From: Wenzhouxiangella sp.
Lineage (GTDB): Bacteria; Pseudomonadota; Gammaproteobacteria; Xanthomonadales; Wenzhouxiangellaceae
Assembly (NCBI GenBank): GCA_007694885.1
Contig: REEW01000064.1
Span: forward strand, 1-41,040
Reading direction: 5' to 3'
Length of the DNA: 41,040 nucleotides
The notes beneath the pieces were generated by a model. That model saw only the letters and a program-made list of their open reading frames with translations, had not been told where the DNA came from and did not search any database. The translations under genes and the position numbers were made by a program. Positions within the stretch are counted from its first letter, which is position 1. Each line of letters begins with the position of its first letter. Shown in pieces: positions 1-9,420 of this stretch.

Positions 1-1695
1 ATCACCCGCCTCGACCACCTCGCTCGGGCCTGTCGGATCATTCAGGAAACCGTCTGCCGGATCTTCCACGGTAAAGAGCAGACCACCCTCTTCCGGATCC
101 CCGTCGGGCCCGGAAAAGACAAACATGGCTGGGTTCCCCGCGCTCACCGGCGAGTCGACCTTGCCGAAGCTGACCGGCTGGCCGGACAACGGCGGATTGC
201 CCTGACGGTCCGTAGCAATCACGGTAACGCGGTAGGAGTACGTACCATCAGGCCCGGGTGGCACAGGCTCCCCCGTGTCCGGGTCCAACTGTTGCTCGAC
301 GTCTGTCTGGAAGTTGGCAACCGCAGGGTTCACCACGATACCGTCGTCCACCGGACTGACCAGTCGCAGGGCAAACAACCGCCCGTCACCCACATTGATG
401 GAAGTTTCAGCAGACAACCCATCCTGAATATCGTTGTCCACATTGTTGTCGGCACGATCAACCTTTGCAGTAATCCGATGGCTGCCGGTCTCGGTGCCGG
501 CGTTCAGCGTGAAATTGGCAACGCCATTGACGGTGCGGACCTTGATTTCAGTGCCGCTGACCGAACCCTCGGTTCCTGTTCCCGTCAACCGGGCCCCACT
601 TCCGGCAGGGGCATCGAGTTCCAGCCGAAGGTTGTTGAATCCGATACCATCCGCTTCCGGATTGGGAACCGGGTTGCCGCCCGAGTCCGTAACAGTCACC
701 GTCAGCGACTTGGTTGTCGGGCCGCCCGAGCCTTGCACATACACCGGATCGGGGCGAATTCCAAAGGACAGATCAGCCGGAAGAAAGTCGGCGCCGCCGT
801 CTTCGACTTCAATCACGAAATCCTCGGAAAAGCGCTCACCGCTGTTGGCATCCTGTGCCGTCACGGAGACCGTCAACGGCCCGGGACGATCGAAACTGTG
901 AATAAACAGCGTCGTCACCCCGGCGGTCATGTTGACCGGACCGCTGCCCAGCAATGCCTCAAATTCGTTTTCGTCAGTTGCCGGATCGTCCAGCGTGGAG
1001 AAAGCGCCACGACTGACGGGCGACACAGCCACCGCCACCTGTCCACCTTCCACTTCGCCAGCGTTACCGTCGGGCCCCTTGTAGCGCACTGTCAATTCAT
1101 TGATGTACGGAGAGCCCAGAAAAATCGGGACATTGGAACGATTACTCGGCATGGTCGAATCACCCTGGATGGTGAGCCGGCCCTGGTCTGAACTGGCCTC
1201 GACAACTTCAATGGTTGTGGTTGCAGAGACAGTCCCGACACCGGACGGGTCATCTGCAGAAGCGGTCAAGGTGACCGAACCGGTTTGCGTTCCACCGGTA
1301 AACCAGAAACGAGCCGTGCCGCCACTGGTGGTAGCAACCGCTTCGCCGCCGGTTACTGTCGGTTCTGCGAGGCTGGAGACCACACCGCGCGAAGCGCTGC
1401 TGGTAGACAGGCTGATCTCAATGCCATCCGCTGCCGCACTGCCATCCGCCAAGCGCAGGTTGACGTTGACCTGAACCGTATACGCCGCGTCGGGATCCGG
1501 AGCAAACTGACCGGGATTGGCCTCGACCGAGTTCCGCTCGGGTGATATGGAAAGCCTCGCCTCGCGACCGGAATCAAAGGAACCGGAAGAACTTCCTCCG
1601 CAAGCAGCAAGTATGAGGAGGAGTAACAGTGCAATTGACAATTTGGCCACATTCATCACTGGCAGTCCCCGCAAAGTATTGGTGTTGGTGATCAT
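1..1695 (-). CDS. Ig-like repeat surface lipoprotein (partial, 3' end outside window)
   Basis: The reverse frame is open from an ATG at 1695 to the window edge, giving 565 visible residues. The N-terminus has a hydrophobic stretch ending in the lipobox ILAAC (Cys32, or Cys19 if the in-frame ATG at 1656 is used), so it should be a lipoprotein. The rest is low in cysteine and rich in Gly, Thr, Val and Asp. It reads as successive bacterial Ig-like (Big-type) beta-sandwich domains of roughly 100-130 residues, with recurring phrases such as VTVTDSGGNPVP and VIATDRQGNPP. GGGAG lies 6 nt before the 1695 start. The gene begins 13 bp after pilQ on the same strand, so it is probably the last gene of the pilMNOPQ operon and may act at the cell surface with the pilus. 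The exact Ig family and function are not recognised. Confidence 0.8.
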   Translation of the reverse strand, partial: MITNTNTLRGLPVMNVAKLSIALLLLLILAACGGSSSGSFDSGREARLSISPERNSVEANPGQFAPDPDAAYTVQVNVNLRLADGSAAADGIEISLSTSSASRGVVSSLAEPTVTGGEAVATTSGGTARFWFTGGTQTGSVTLTASADDPSGVGTVSATTTIEVVEASSDQGRLTIQGDSTMPSNRSNVPIFLGSPYINELTVRYKGPDGNAGEVEGGQVAVAVSPVSRGAFSTLDDPATDENEFEALLGSGPVNMTAGVTTLFIHSFDRPGPLTVSVTAQDANSGERFSEDFVIEVEDGGADFLPADLSFGIRPDPVYVQGSGGPTTKSLTVTVTDSGGNPVPNPEADGIGFNNLRLELDAPAGSGARLTGTGTEGSVSGTEIKVRTVNGVANFTLNAGTETGSHRITAKVDRADNNVDNDIQDGLSAETSINVGDGRLFALRLVSPVDDGIVVNPAVANFQTDVEQQLDPDTGEPVPPGPDGTYSYRVTVIATDRQGNPPLSGQPVSFGKVDSPVSAGNPAMFVFSGPDGDPEEGGLLFTVEDPADGFLNDPTGPSEVVEAGD

Positions 1696-1708
1696 GTCTG
1701 GCTCCCGA

Positions 1709-3847
1709 TCAGTCGTAGGCGACGCGATCGTCGAGGATGGAGGGGGTGACGAAGATCAGGAGTTCACGCTTCTGATCATCCGTTGCGCGTCGGCGGAACA
1801 AGTGGCCAATCACTGGAACATCGCCCATCACCGGCACCCTGCTCGAGGTGAAGTTCCGCTCCTCCTGGAAGATACCCCCTAGCACCACGGTTTGCCCGTT
1901 ATCGACAAGGACGTTGGTTCCCATTTCACGGGTATCGATCGAAGGCACGGAACCGCCACGCCCGGTCTCAAAGATTTCACCCACCGTATCCTGTTTGATA
2001 TTCAAATCCAGCTGCACCCGGTTATCCGGCGTGATCAGGGGCTGGACCCGCAACTCCAGGACTGCTTCCTTGAATTCCACGTTGACCGCCCCTTGCTGCT
2101 GCCCCCCCTGCAATGACTCAAAGGGGATCTCCACGCCCTGCTGGATGAAAGCCTCCTGCTGATTGGCGGTGATCAGACGCGGAGTCGATATCACCTCTCC
2201 TCGGCCTTCGGTCTCAAGCGCACTCAGCTCGAGATCCAGCAAATAGTCCGCGGCAAGGATGGAGATCCCCATGCGACCGGCCGGGTTGGACACCGGGAGA
2301 TTGATGTTGAGGCGGTCGTCGAGGCTCGGGACGTCCAACGGCGTACTGGATCCACCACCCGCCCGGCGATTGGCAATCGCGCTGCGGTTCATACCGTCCA
2401 ATGCCTCCGAGGAAGCCGATGTACTGAACAGGTTGCCGCGACCGTCCTGACGTGCACCGGTCACCCCGAAACGCACGCCGAGTTCATGATTGAAATCGTG
2501 CCGCGCGATCACGATGCGGGACTCGATCAGCACCTGGCGGACCGGGCGGTCCAGTTCGGTGACAAGACCCCGAACCTCGTCGATATTTTCCAGCGTATCG
2601 GTCACCAGCAATGTGTTGGTGCGCTCATCCACACTGACCGAGCCCCGCTGGGAGAGCATGCCGCCCTCTTCTCCGGCACCGGAACGAACAATGCCTGCCA
2701 GATTGGCTGCACTGGCATAGCTGATTGGAATCATCGCGGTGCGCAACGGTTCCAGGGTCTGGCGATCGGCCCGGGCGCGCAGAATCTGCTGCTCACGGCT
2801 GACGATCTCCTCGATCGGCGCAATCCAGATCACGTTGCCGGAACGGCGCATGTCGAGGTTCCTGGTCTCGAGCACGATATCCAGGGCCTGGTCCCAGGGC
2901 ACGTTGGTCAGACGCAGGGTCAAAGAACCCGTCACGGTATCGGATACCACAATGTTGAGATCAGAGACGTCGGCGATCAACTGGAGCACGGAACGAACCT
3001 GGATGTCCTGGAAGTTGAGCGTGATGCGACTGCCCTCGTATTCGCGTTCCTCGAAGAACTGCAGGTCGCGATCCTGCTGGACCACCGGTTCTGCCGGGCG
3101 CTCTACTTCGATGACCAGCTGCGATGCGGTCTGGTAGGCAAGGTGCTCGTAACTCCCGGAAATTTCCAGCATGAGCCGGACATTGTTGTTGCGCTGCTCG
3201 GGCGTGATCATCTGAACCGGAGTGGCAAAGTCGGCCACGTCAAGTCGACGGAACAGATTTTCGGGCAGACGGGTATCGAACAGATCGATCTGCAGGGCGC
3301 TGGCCCGCTCGTTGACGGTAATGTTGACGCCGGGTCGGTCGAGGTCGACGATCACCCGGCCACCACCATCCGGGCTGCGACGAAAGTCAAAGCCCTCGAT
3401 TTGATGCCGGTCAGCACCTGCGCTCACCGCGCGGGCAACCGCTGTAGCTTCGGCGCCTGGTGCGGCCGTATCCGCTTCCATGATCAGCGCAAGCTGGTTC
3501 CCGGCCACTTCCAGCTCGTATGGGACCACCCGCGCCAGGTCAACAATCAGGCGGGTGCGGCCGCCGGCACTCAAAGTCTGGTAGCTCTGGGCCGGACCGT
3601 CACCAACCGACACCCGTTCTGTCGACAAACGGGTACTGGTCTCGGGCAGATCGATCACGATCCGCGGCGGTTGCTCGGTCGCAAACACGGTCGGCTCCGG
3701 GAATGCAGCGTCAGTGGTCAGAACCAGGCGAATCTGGCCTGCCTCGGTTTCGACCTGGACATCGGTCAGCTCCGCGGCCTGGGCCGTCGCCAACAGCCCC
3801 AGAAGCAGCAACACCATGCCTGCCCATCCAGCTCGTCTCGTCATCAT
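1709..3847 (-). CDS. pilQ: Type IV pilus secretin PilQ
   Basis: PilQ forms the outer-membrane secretin ring through which the type IV pilus passes. The frame has a signal peptide ending near AQA-AE, two AMIN-type peptidoglycan-binding regions, a secretin N0/STN segment (ITLNFQDIQVRSVLQLIAD), an N1 region, and a C-terminal secretin domain with VPVMGDVPVIGHLFRRR and the closing LLIFVTPSIL. The frame is open from an ATG at 3922 that overlaps the pilP stop (ATGA). However, the tandem ATGs at 3847 and 3844 follow GGGAG at good spacing and begin directly before the signal peptide, so I prefer them (about 712 residues). It is the last core gene of pilMNOPQ. The usual aroK-aroB genes do not follow. 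Confidence 0.95.
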   Translation of the reverse strand: MMTRRAGWAGMVLLLLGLLATAQAAELTDVQVETEAGQIRLVLTTDAAFPEPTVFATEQPPRIVIDLPETSTRLSTERVSVGDGPAQSYQTLSAGGRTRLIVDLARVVPYELEVAGNQLALIMEADTAAPGAEATAVARAVSAGADRHQIEGFDFRRSPDGGGRVIVDLDRPGVNITVNERASALQIDLFDTRLPENLFRRLDVADFATPVQMITPEQRNNNVRLMLEISGSYEHLAYQTASQLVIEVERPAEPVVQQDRDLQFFEEREYEGSRITLNFQDIQVRSVLQLIADVSDLNIVVSDTVTGSLTLRLTNVPWDQALDIVLETRNLDMRRSGNVIWIAPIEEIVSREQQILRARADRQTLEPLRTAMIPISYASAANLAGIVRSGAGEEGGMLSQRGSVSVDERTNTLLVTDTLENIDEVRGLVTELDRPVRQVLIESRIVIARHDFNHELGVRFGVTGARQDGRGNLFSTSASSEALDGMNRSAIANRRAGGGSSTPLDVPSLDDRLNINLPVSNPAGRMGISILAADYLLDLELSALETEGRGEVISTPRLITANQQEAFIQQGVEIPFESLQGGQQQGAVNVEFKEAVLELRVQPLITPDNRVQLDLNIKQDTVGEIFETGRGGSVPSIDTREMGTNVLVDNGQTVVLGGIFQEERNFTSSRVPVMGDVPVIGHLFRRRATDDQKRELLIFVTPSILDDRVAYD

Positions 3848-3918
3848 GCTTCTCCCACTCGTCCCCGACTCGGGGCCACTGGTGCCAAAAATACTGCGAA
3901 TCATGCGGTTCGTTCCGT

Positions 3919-4449
3919 TCATCGGGCTTCACTCATTGCGACCTGCACGCGGCGCTCGCTCCAGCCTCCGCGGCCGTCCTGAACCAGTTCGCGCAACTCC
4001 ACCCGGTTACCGAGCACACGCTCGACCCGACCGTGATTGCGGCCCATGTAGCTGCCTTCGCTGACCCGATGGACGACGTTTTCGTTGTCGCGGATCAAGG
4101 CGTAATCGATCTCATCGATGCGCAGCGTGCCAACCATGTTGAGAGTATCGAGCGGAAAGCCCTCCAGAAACTCGCGGCGGCGGTCAGGATCCGGCCGTGG
4201 CCCGGCACCGGTTCCCGCTTCCACGGCATCGTCCTCGGCCCGCGATGCCTGGCGCTGGAATGGATCACGCAGATCGAAGGCCTGGTAGGTCACGACTTCG
4301 GCGGTGGCCATCGGCGGAATCGGATCAATCGGTTCTCCGGGACGCTGGCTCTCTTCGGCAACCCAGCGCTCCAGGTCACCGACCCCGCGGTCACAAGCCG
4401 AAAGCAACAGGATTGCCAATGTTGCAAGCAGCAGGGCTCTGGCGTTCAT
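3919..4449 (-). CDS. pilP: Type IV pilus inner-membrane lipoprotein PilP
   Basis: PilP is an inner-membrane lipoprotein that links the PilN/PilO dimer to the PilQ secretin. The 176-residue product starts with a lipoprotein signal ending in LLLSAC (Cys19). It continues with a low-complexity linker and a C-terminal beta-rich domain containing FPLDTLNMVGTL and VHRVSEGSYMGRNHGRV, typical of the PilP family. Its ATG shares one base with the pilO stop (TGATG), and its own stop overlaps an ATG in the pilQ frame, so translation is probably coupled along the operon. Confidence 0.93.
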   Translation of the reverse strand: MNARALLLATLAILLLSACDRGVGDLERWVAEESQRPGEPIDPIPPMATAEVVTYQAFDLRDPFQRQASRAEDDAVEAGTGAGPRPDPDRRREFLEGFPLDTLNMVGTLRIDEIDYALIRDNENVVHRVSEGSYMGRNHGRVERVLGNRVELRELVQDGRGGWSERRVQVAMSEAR

Positions 4450-5075
4450 CAGGGCTGCCCTCCCGCACTCTGGATTGCCGCCGCCTCGGTTTCGTCCAGG
4501 TAGCGATAGGTGGTAATCGAGCCGTCCATGCGAAGCCGGCCGCCAGAACCTTCAACCGGCACCAGCGAGATGTCCTGGATGGTGAGAATGACCACCCGAG
4601 GCAGCGAAGCCACGGTGCTGACGAATTCGCCAAACTGATGATAAGTGCCGACCATGCGCACGTTGATCGGCTGCTCGGCGTAGAAATCCCGGGTAACCTC
4701 CGAACGCGGCTCGAACAGTTCGTTGTCGATTCCCGCGCCCAGCGCCGTTTGTGAAATATCGATCAGCAGGTCGGGCATTTCGGTGCGCGAAGGCAGTTGA
4801 CGCAGCATGACTTCGAGCATCTCTTCCATTTCTGCGAGCTGGCGCTCGTAGGCCGGCAGGTTGGCCGCTTTCTGCTGCTTGTCGCGGAACTCCTGCCTGA
4901 GCTGGGTTTCGACGCGCTCGCGGTTTTCGAGGGTTTCGCGCTGATCCTTGATCAGGAACCAGTAGCCGGCGGCCAGAATCAGGCCCGCGATAAACACCAT
5001 GATGACGGTCTTGGCCCCAGCCGAGGCACTGCCCAGGTTGTTGAAGTCCAGATCCTTGAGTTCTGACAGATCCAT
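4449..5075 (-). CDS. pilO: Type IV pilus assembly protein PilO
   Basis: PilO is a bitopic inner-membrane protein that dimerises with PilN and forms the alignment complex of the pilus machine. The 208-residue frame has a short cytoplasmic N-terminus, one membrane segment at about residues 22-42, a coiled-coil-like charged stretch (about 45-90) and a C-terminal ferredoxin-like domain with INVRMVGTYHQFGEFVSTVA, a family hallmark. The start lies 2 bp after the pilN stop, and the stop overlaps the pilP start. Confidence 0.94.
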   Translation of the reverse strand: MDLSELKDLDFNNLGSASAGAKTVIMVFIAGLILAAGYWFLIKDQRETLENRERVETQLRQEFRDKQQKAANLPAYERQLAEMEEMLEVMLRQLPSRTEMPDLLIDISQTALGAGIDNELFEPRSEVTRDFYAEQPINVRMVGTYHQFGEFVSTVASLPRVVILTIQDISLVPVEGSGGRLRMDGSITTYRYLDETEAAAIQSAGGQP

Positions 5076-5077
5076 AC

Positions 5078-5647
5078 TCAGGCCTCCTCTGCCAGGTCAC
5101 GCGGCGAACCGATCTGAGCCCGCAACTCGAAACGGAAGGGCTGATCAGGGCGTCGATCGCGCGCCTCCACCTGGATAATCCGCAGTTCCGGATTGCGCAG
5201 CCAGTCCGCGTTTTCGATCCGGCGCATGTATTCCGACACACGAGTCTCGGACTCGGTGGTTCCGATAATGGTCAGATCAGAGCCAGTCTGGCGAACGCTG
5301 TTCAGGGTGATCCCTTCGGGCACGGTCTGGGCGATCTGGTTGAACAGATGCACCATCAGGCTCCGGTTCGCCTGCAGGCGCTCGATCACGTTCTTGCGCG
5401 ATACCAGGTTGTCGCGGGTCCGCTCGAGGTCTTCGATCTGAGCGATTTCGCGATCCAGCGAACGGATCTCACTGCGCAGGAAGTTGTTGCGCGCTTCCTG
5501 CCCGTCGATGATCCCGCCCATCCACTGGTTGGCGCCAAACACTGCGCCGGCCGCGGCAACCGCCACCACTGCAACCAGGATCACGAAATTACGCTGCCGC
5601 TCCTGGCGCTGGGTTTCTCGCCACGGCAGGAGATTGATTCTGGACAT
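5078..5647 (-). CDS. pilN: Type IV pilus assembly protein PilN
   Basis: PilN is the inner-membrane partner of PilO; its cytoplasmic N-terminus binds PilM. The 189 residues open with MSRINLLPWRE, the conserved PilM-binding INLLPWR motif. A membrane helix follows at about residues 22-42, then a coiled coil (about 50-90) and a periplasmic domain with PEGITLNSVRQTGSDLTIIG. The ATG shares a base with the pilM stop. Confidence 0.95.
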   Translation of the reverse strand: MSRINLLPWRETQRQERQRNFVILVAVVAVAAAGAVFGANQWMGGIIDGQEARNNFLRSEIRSLDREIAQIEDLERTRDNLVSRKNVIERLQANRSLMVHLFNQIAQTVPEGITLNSVRQTGSDLTIIGTTESETRVSEYMRRIENADWLRNPELRIIQVEARDRRPDQPFRFELRAQIGSPRDLAEEA

Positions 5648-6720
5648 CAGTCAAACCCCCTCAGGGCCAGCCCGGTCGCGATGGTCAGGGCCGGACGCAT
5701 CTGATCGAGCTGGCGCGCGTTGATCCTGGAGGCCAGCTTGACGCTCTTGAGCGGATCCCCAAGCTCGGTGGAAATGCCAACCTCATCGCCCAGCGCCTCG
5801 GCCAGGCCTGGAATCAGCGCACCGCCACCGGTCAGAAAGACGGTCTCGATACTCATGTAGTCGCTGGACGAGGCATAGAACTGCAGGGCGCGGCTGATCT
5901 GCTGGATGATGCTCTGGCGAAACGGCTCGAGGACCTCGTCTTCGAAGCCGGCCGGCGACGCTTCGCCACGCTGCATGAACCTGGCCTGGTTGGCGTCCAT
6001 GCCATAGCGGCGCATGCATTCTTCGATCAGTTGATTGCCGCCGAAAGAATGTTCGCGGCTGTAGATGCTGCGGTTGCCACGCAGCACGATCATGCTCGAC
6101 GACACGGCACCGATGTTGAGCACCGCCAGCGTGGCCGACTCGTCCACTCCGGAGTTCCGGCGAACCAGATCAAAGGCATTGGCAACGGCAAAGGACTCCA
6201 CATCGACCACCTGGATCGACAGGCCGGCAAGCTCGGCAACCTCACGGCGCATGTCAACATGATCGGTCTTGGAGGCGGCCAGGAGAATTTCGAGCAGGTC
6301 GGCGTTCCGCGGCGACGGGCCAAGCACCTCGAAATCCAGGCTGACCTCTTCGCGCGGGTAGGGAATATAGTGTCCTGCCTCCACCTCGATCTGGGCTTCG
6401 ATGTCATCTTCGCTCAGATCGGCCGGGAGGTTGATCATCTTGGTAATCACGGCCGAGCCGGTTACCGCCATGGCACAGCGCTTGGCCGACGCGCCCGAGC
6501 GTTTGATGACCGAGCGCAGGGCGGCGGCCACCGGCTCGGCTTCCACGATCACGCCCTCGCTGACCGCATTGTCCGGCAGCGGCTCCAGTCCGAAAGCCTG
6601 CAACTGGAGGCCTGACCCGGCTCGGGCCAACTGCACCGCCTTGATGCTGCCGGTTCCGATATCAACGCCCACCAAAGGAGCCGAACCCCTGCCCAGCAGC
6701 TTGCCCAGAATTCCGTTCAT
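5647..6720 (-). CDS. pilM: Type IV pilus assembly ATPase-like protein PilM
   Basis: PilM is a cytoplasmic actin/FtsA-like nucleotide-binding protein that binds the PilN N-terminus and starts assembly of the alignment complex. The 357-residue frame shows phosphate-binding motif VDIGTGSIKAVQLA near residues 19-32, a second nucleotide-binding region (AVLNIGAVSSSMIVL), and the adenosine motif VFLTGGGALIPGLAEALG near the C-terminus. It is first in pilMNOPQ and divergent from mrcA, a widely conserved gammaproteobacterial arrangement. A candidate promoter lies about 100 bp upstream. Confidence 0.95.
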   Translation of the reverse strand: MNGILGKLLGRGSAPLVGVDIGTGSIKAVQLARAGSGLQLQAFGLEPLPDNAVSEGVIVEAEPVAAALRSVIKRSGASAKRCAMAVTGSAVITKMINLPADLSEDDIEAQIEVEAGHYIPYPREEVSLDFEVLGPSPRNADLLEILLAASKTDHVDMRREVAELAGLSIQVVDVESFAVANAFDLVRRNSGVDESATLAVLNIGAVSSSMIVLRGNRSIYSREHSFGGNQLIEECMRRYGMDANQARFMQRGEASPAGFEDEVLEPFRQSIIQQISRALQFYASSSDYMSIETVFLTGGGALIPGLAEALGDEVGISTELGDPLKSVKLASRINARQLDQMRPALTIATGLALRGFD

Positions 6721-6816
6721 CTGCGTATCGTCGCCCTCGCTTGAACCTGCCCCATCCGTGTGCTGTTGCTCACACTTTCCTTCCCGATAACGGCTGCGTG
6801 GCCGATCCCCGGGATC

Positions 6817-6846
6817 ACTATACTATCCATTCAGCCTCCCTGTCTG
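6817..6846 (-). promoter_or_regulatory. Candidate sigma70-type promoter of the pilM operon
   Basis: On the minus strand CAGACA (6846-6841) is followed after 18 bp by TATAGT (6822-6817). This gives a leader of about 90 nt before pilM. The -10 is good and the -35 matches the consensus at four of six positions. The 222-bp gap 6721-6942 between pilM and mrcA otherwise holds no gene that I can see. Confidence 0.4.
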
Positions 6847-6942
6847 CCCTTCAAACGCGATTGCGGGCACTTTTTTCCAGCGGCGGCGTCTGATGTGGTC
6901 GCAACCAAGCTTCTGAATCATTGATCTCTTGTACCATAAGCC

Positions 6943-9411
6943 ATGCTTCGAATAAAGCGCTTAGCAAAGTTTTCCATCTATCTGATTTCGCTGGGCCTAG
7001 TCGGAGCGGGCGCCGGACTGGTTGCGATCTGGTTCATTATCGTACCCACCCTGCCGGAAGTGGAAACCCTGCGCGATGTCCAACTGCAGGTGCCGCTTCG
7101 GGTCTTTTCCGAGGATCAGCGGCTGATTGCCGAGATCGGCGAACAGCGCCGGACGCCGGTTGCGCTGGCCGATGTGCCGGAACTGCAGCGGCTGGCTTTT
7201 CTCGCCGCCGAGGACGATCGTTTCTACCGCCACCCTGGAATCGACTGGCGCGGCACCCTGCGCGGCGCCTGGCTGTATGGCCGCAGTCTCGGCCAGGGCC
7301 GGGTACCCGGGGGCAGCACGATCACCCAGCAGGTGGCGCGGCGTTTTTTTCTGAGCACGGAATACTCGGTCACCCGCAAGCTGCGTGAAATGTTGCTGGC
7401 CCTGAAAATCGAACGGGAACTGAGCAAGGACGAGATTTTCGAGCTGTACCTGAACAAGGAATTTCTGGGCCACCGCGCCTATGGCATTGTCGCGGCTGCG
7501 CACGTCTACTACGCCAGCGATCTCGATGGGCTGACGATCGCCCAGATGGCCCAGCTGGCGGCCCTGCCCAAGGCACCCTCGCGGGACAACCCGGTTTCCG
7601 GGCCACGCCAGGCCATGATCCGGCGCAACTGGGTGATCGAGCGAATGCACCGACTGGGCTACATCTCGGACCAGGATCGAGCCTCCGCCCTGGCCGAACC
7701 GAACACGGCCCGCCTGCATGCCCCGGTGGTCGAACTCAGCGCGCCCTGGATTGCCGAAATGGTGCGCCAGGAACTGGTCGACCTGTTCGGCGCCCAGCAG
7801 GCCTACTCGGGCGGCTACCAGGTTCACACCACGCTCCAGTCCGCCCTGCAAAGAGCCGGGGACGAAGCCGTGCGCAACGGCCTGCAGGCCTACGATCGCC
7901 GCCACGGCTGGCGCGGCCCCGAACAGCGCCTTGACCCGGAAAGCCTGTCGGACCCCGGCGCGCGCGAATCCCGCCTGCGCGAAGTCCGGCCGGTTGCCGA
8001 TCTGGTCCCCGCACTCGTACTGGAAAGCGACGAGATGCTGGCGCGGATCCAGCTGCGCAGCGGCGAGGAAGTCACGATCGAGCTTGACAGCCTGTCCTGG
8101 GCGCGCCCCTTTCTCGAACTCAACGCCCTCGGCGCCCGTCCGAGCGCGGTCAGCGACGTGCTCGAACCCGGCGACCTGGTTCGAATGCGGCTGGTAGGAG
8201 AAAACTGGCGTCTTGCCCAGATTCCGCGAGCCGAAGCCGCCCTGGTGGCCATGGAAGCCGACACCGGCGCAATCCGGGCGATGGTTGGCGGACTGGACTT
8301 CAGTCGCAACCAGTTCAACCGCGTCACGCAGAGCCGGCGTCAGCCCGGATCTGCCTTCAAGCCCTTTATTTACGCGGCCGCCCTGGATCGGGGCTACACC
8401 CCGGCATCGCTGGTCAATGACGCACCGGTAGTGCTGGACGACCCATCGCTGGAACGAGCCTGGCGACCCACCAATTTTGGTCGGCGCTTTTATGGTCCCA
8501 CCCGCCTGCGCGAGGCCATGGTTCATTCGCGCAACCTGGTCAGCGTACGCCTGCTGATGGACATCGGCCTGGACTATGCCCGCGACTACATCAGCGACTT
8601 CGGTTTCGCCCGCGCCGACCTGCCGGCTGGACCGTCGATGGCGCTGGGCTCGGCGTCGCTGACACCCCTGAGCGTAACCGCCGCTTACGGCGCCTTCACC
8701 AACGGCGGCTTTGCCGTCGAACCCCAGTTCATTCATCGCGTCACCGACGGTTTCGGCCGCACCGTTCACGAACCCGACTGGCCGCGTATCTGCCCCGACT
8801 GCCCCGAATCCAGGCCGGAGCCGCGTCCGCAAGCCATCCCCGAGCCCGGCCCGACCGGCCCGCGGCGCCTTGATCTGGCCGCCGCGACTAACGCGGCCGA
8901 ACCGGAACCGGTCGGGCCCAGGATCCCCTCGATCGCGCCCCGGGTACTGAGCCCGCAAACCAGCTGGCTGATCCACTCCATGCTGGCCGACGTAGTGAGT
9001 CAAGGCACGGGTCGCCGGGCATTGACCCTCGGCCGCTCTGACCTGGCCGGCAAGACCGGGACCACCAACGACCTGCGTGACACCTGGTTCGTCGGCTTCG
9101 GCGGCGGCATGGTGGCCACAGTCTGGCTGGGAATGGACGACAACGAATCGCTCGGCAGCCAGGAACAGGGTGGTCGCACCGCACTGCCTCTATGGGTGGA
9201 GTTCATGGAAACCGCACTCGCCGGACGTCCGGAGCGCCTGCCGGGCGAACCGGTGGGGCTGGCGCGGGCCATGATCAACCCGGACACCGGGCTGCGCGCC
9301 CGTCCCGGCGCACCCGGCGCAGTCGCCGAGTGGTTCCATTCCGACAACCTGCCGGCGCTGGAAGCGGTTGGCGAGAATGGTGACCGCAGCGACCCGTACG
9401 ACATTTTCTGA
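6943..9411 (+). CDS. mrcA: Penicillin-binding protein 1A (bifunctional PG synthase)
   Basis: Class A PBP that polymerises lipid II into glycan strands (GT51 domain) and cross-links peptides (transpeptidase domain) on the outer face of the inner membrane. The 822 residues have an N-terminal membrane anchor (about 10-33). The GT51 motifs are EDDRFYRHPGIDW (catalytic Glu90) and GGSTITQQVARRFF. The transpeptidase motifs are GSAFKPF (Ser470, Lys473), SRN, and GKTGTT (Lys704). A proline-rich insertion precedes the KTG region. An in-frame TAA sits directly upstream, so ATG 6943 is the first possible start; no clear Shine-Dalgarno is visible. The gene is divergent from pilM, as in Pseudomonas and relatives. 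Confidence 0.95.
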   Translation: MLRIKRLAKFSIYLISLGLVGAGAGLVAIWFIIVPTLPEVETLRDVQLQVPLRVFSEDQRLIAEIGEQRRTPVALADVPELQRLAFLAAEDDRFYRHPGIDWRGTLRGAWLYGRSLGQGRVPGGSTITQQVARRFFLSTEYSVTRKLREMLLALKIERELSKDEIFELYLNKEFLGHRAYGIVAAAHVYYASDLDGLTIAQMAQLAALPKAPSRDNPVSGPRQAMIRRNWVIERMHRLGYISDQDRASALAEPNTARLHAPVVELSAPWIAEMVRQELVDLFGAQQAYSGGYQVHTTLQSALQRAGDEAVRNGLQAYDRRHGWRGPEQRLDPESLSDPGARESRLREVRPVADLVPALVLESDEMLARIQLRSGEEVTIELDSLSWARPFLELNALGARPSAVSDVLEPGDLVRMRLVGENWRLAQIPRAEAALVAMEADTGAIRAMVGGLDFSRNQFNRVTQSRRQPGSAFKPFIYAAALDRGYTPASLVNDAPVVLDDPSLERAWRPTNFGRRFYGPTRLREAMVHSRNLVSVRLLMDIGLDYARDYISDFGFARADLPAGPSMALGSASLTPLSVTAAYGAFTNGGFAVEPQFIHRVTDGFGRTVHEPDWPRICPDCPESRPEPRPQAIPEPGPTGPRRLDLAAATNAAEPEPVGPRIPSIAPRVLSPQTSWLIHSMLADVVSQGTGRRALTLGRSDLAGKTGTTNDLRDTWFVGFGGGMVATVWLGMDDNESLGSQEQGGRTALPLWVEFMETALAGRPERLPGEPVGLARAMINPDTGLRARPGAPGAVAEWFHSDNLPALEAVGENGDRSDPYDIF

Positions 9412-9420
9412 CCCGTCGGC

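Noticed and set aside
6997-9003. Open frame of 668 codons antisense to mrcA
   Set aside because: It lies wholly within the PBP1a gene, which has all its catalytic motifs; the antisense translation has no recognisable domains.
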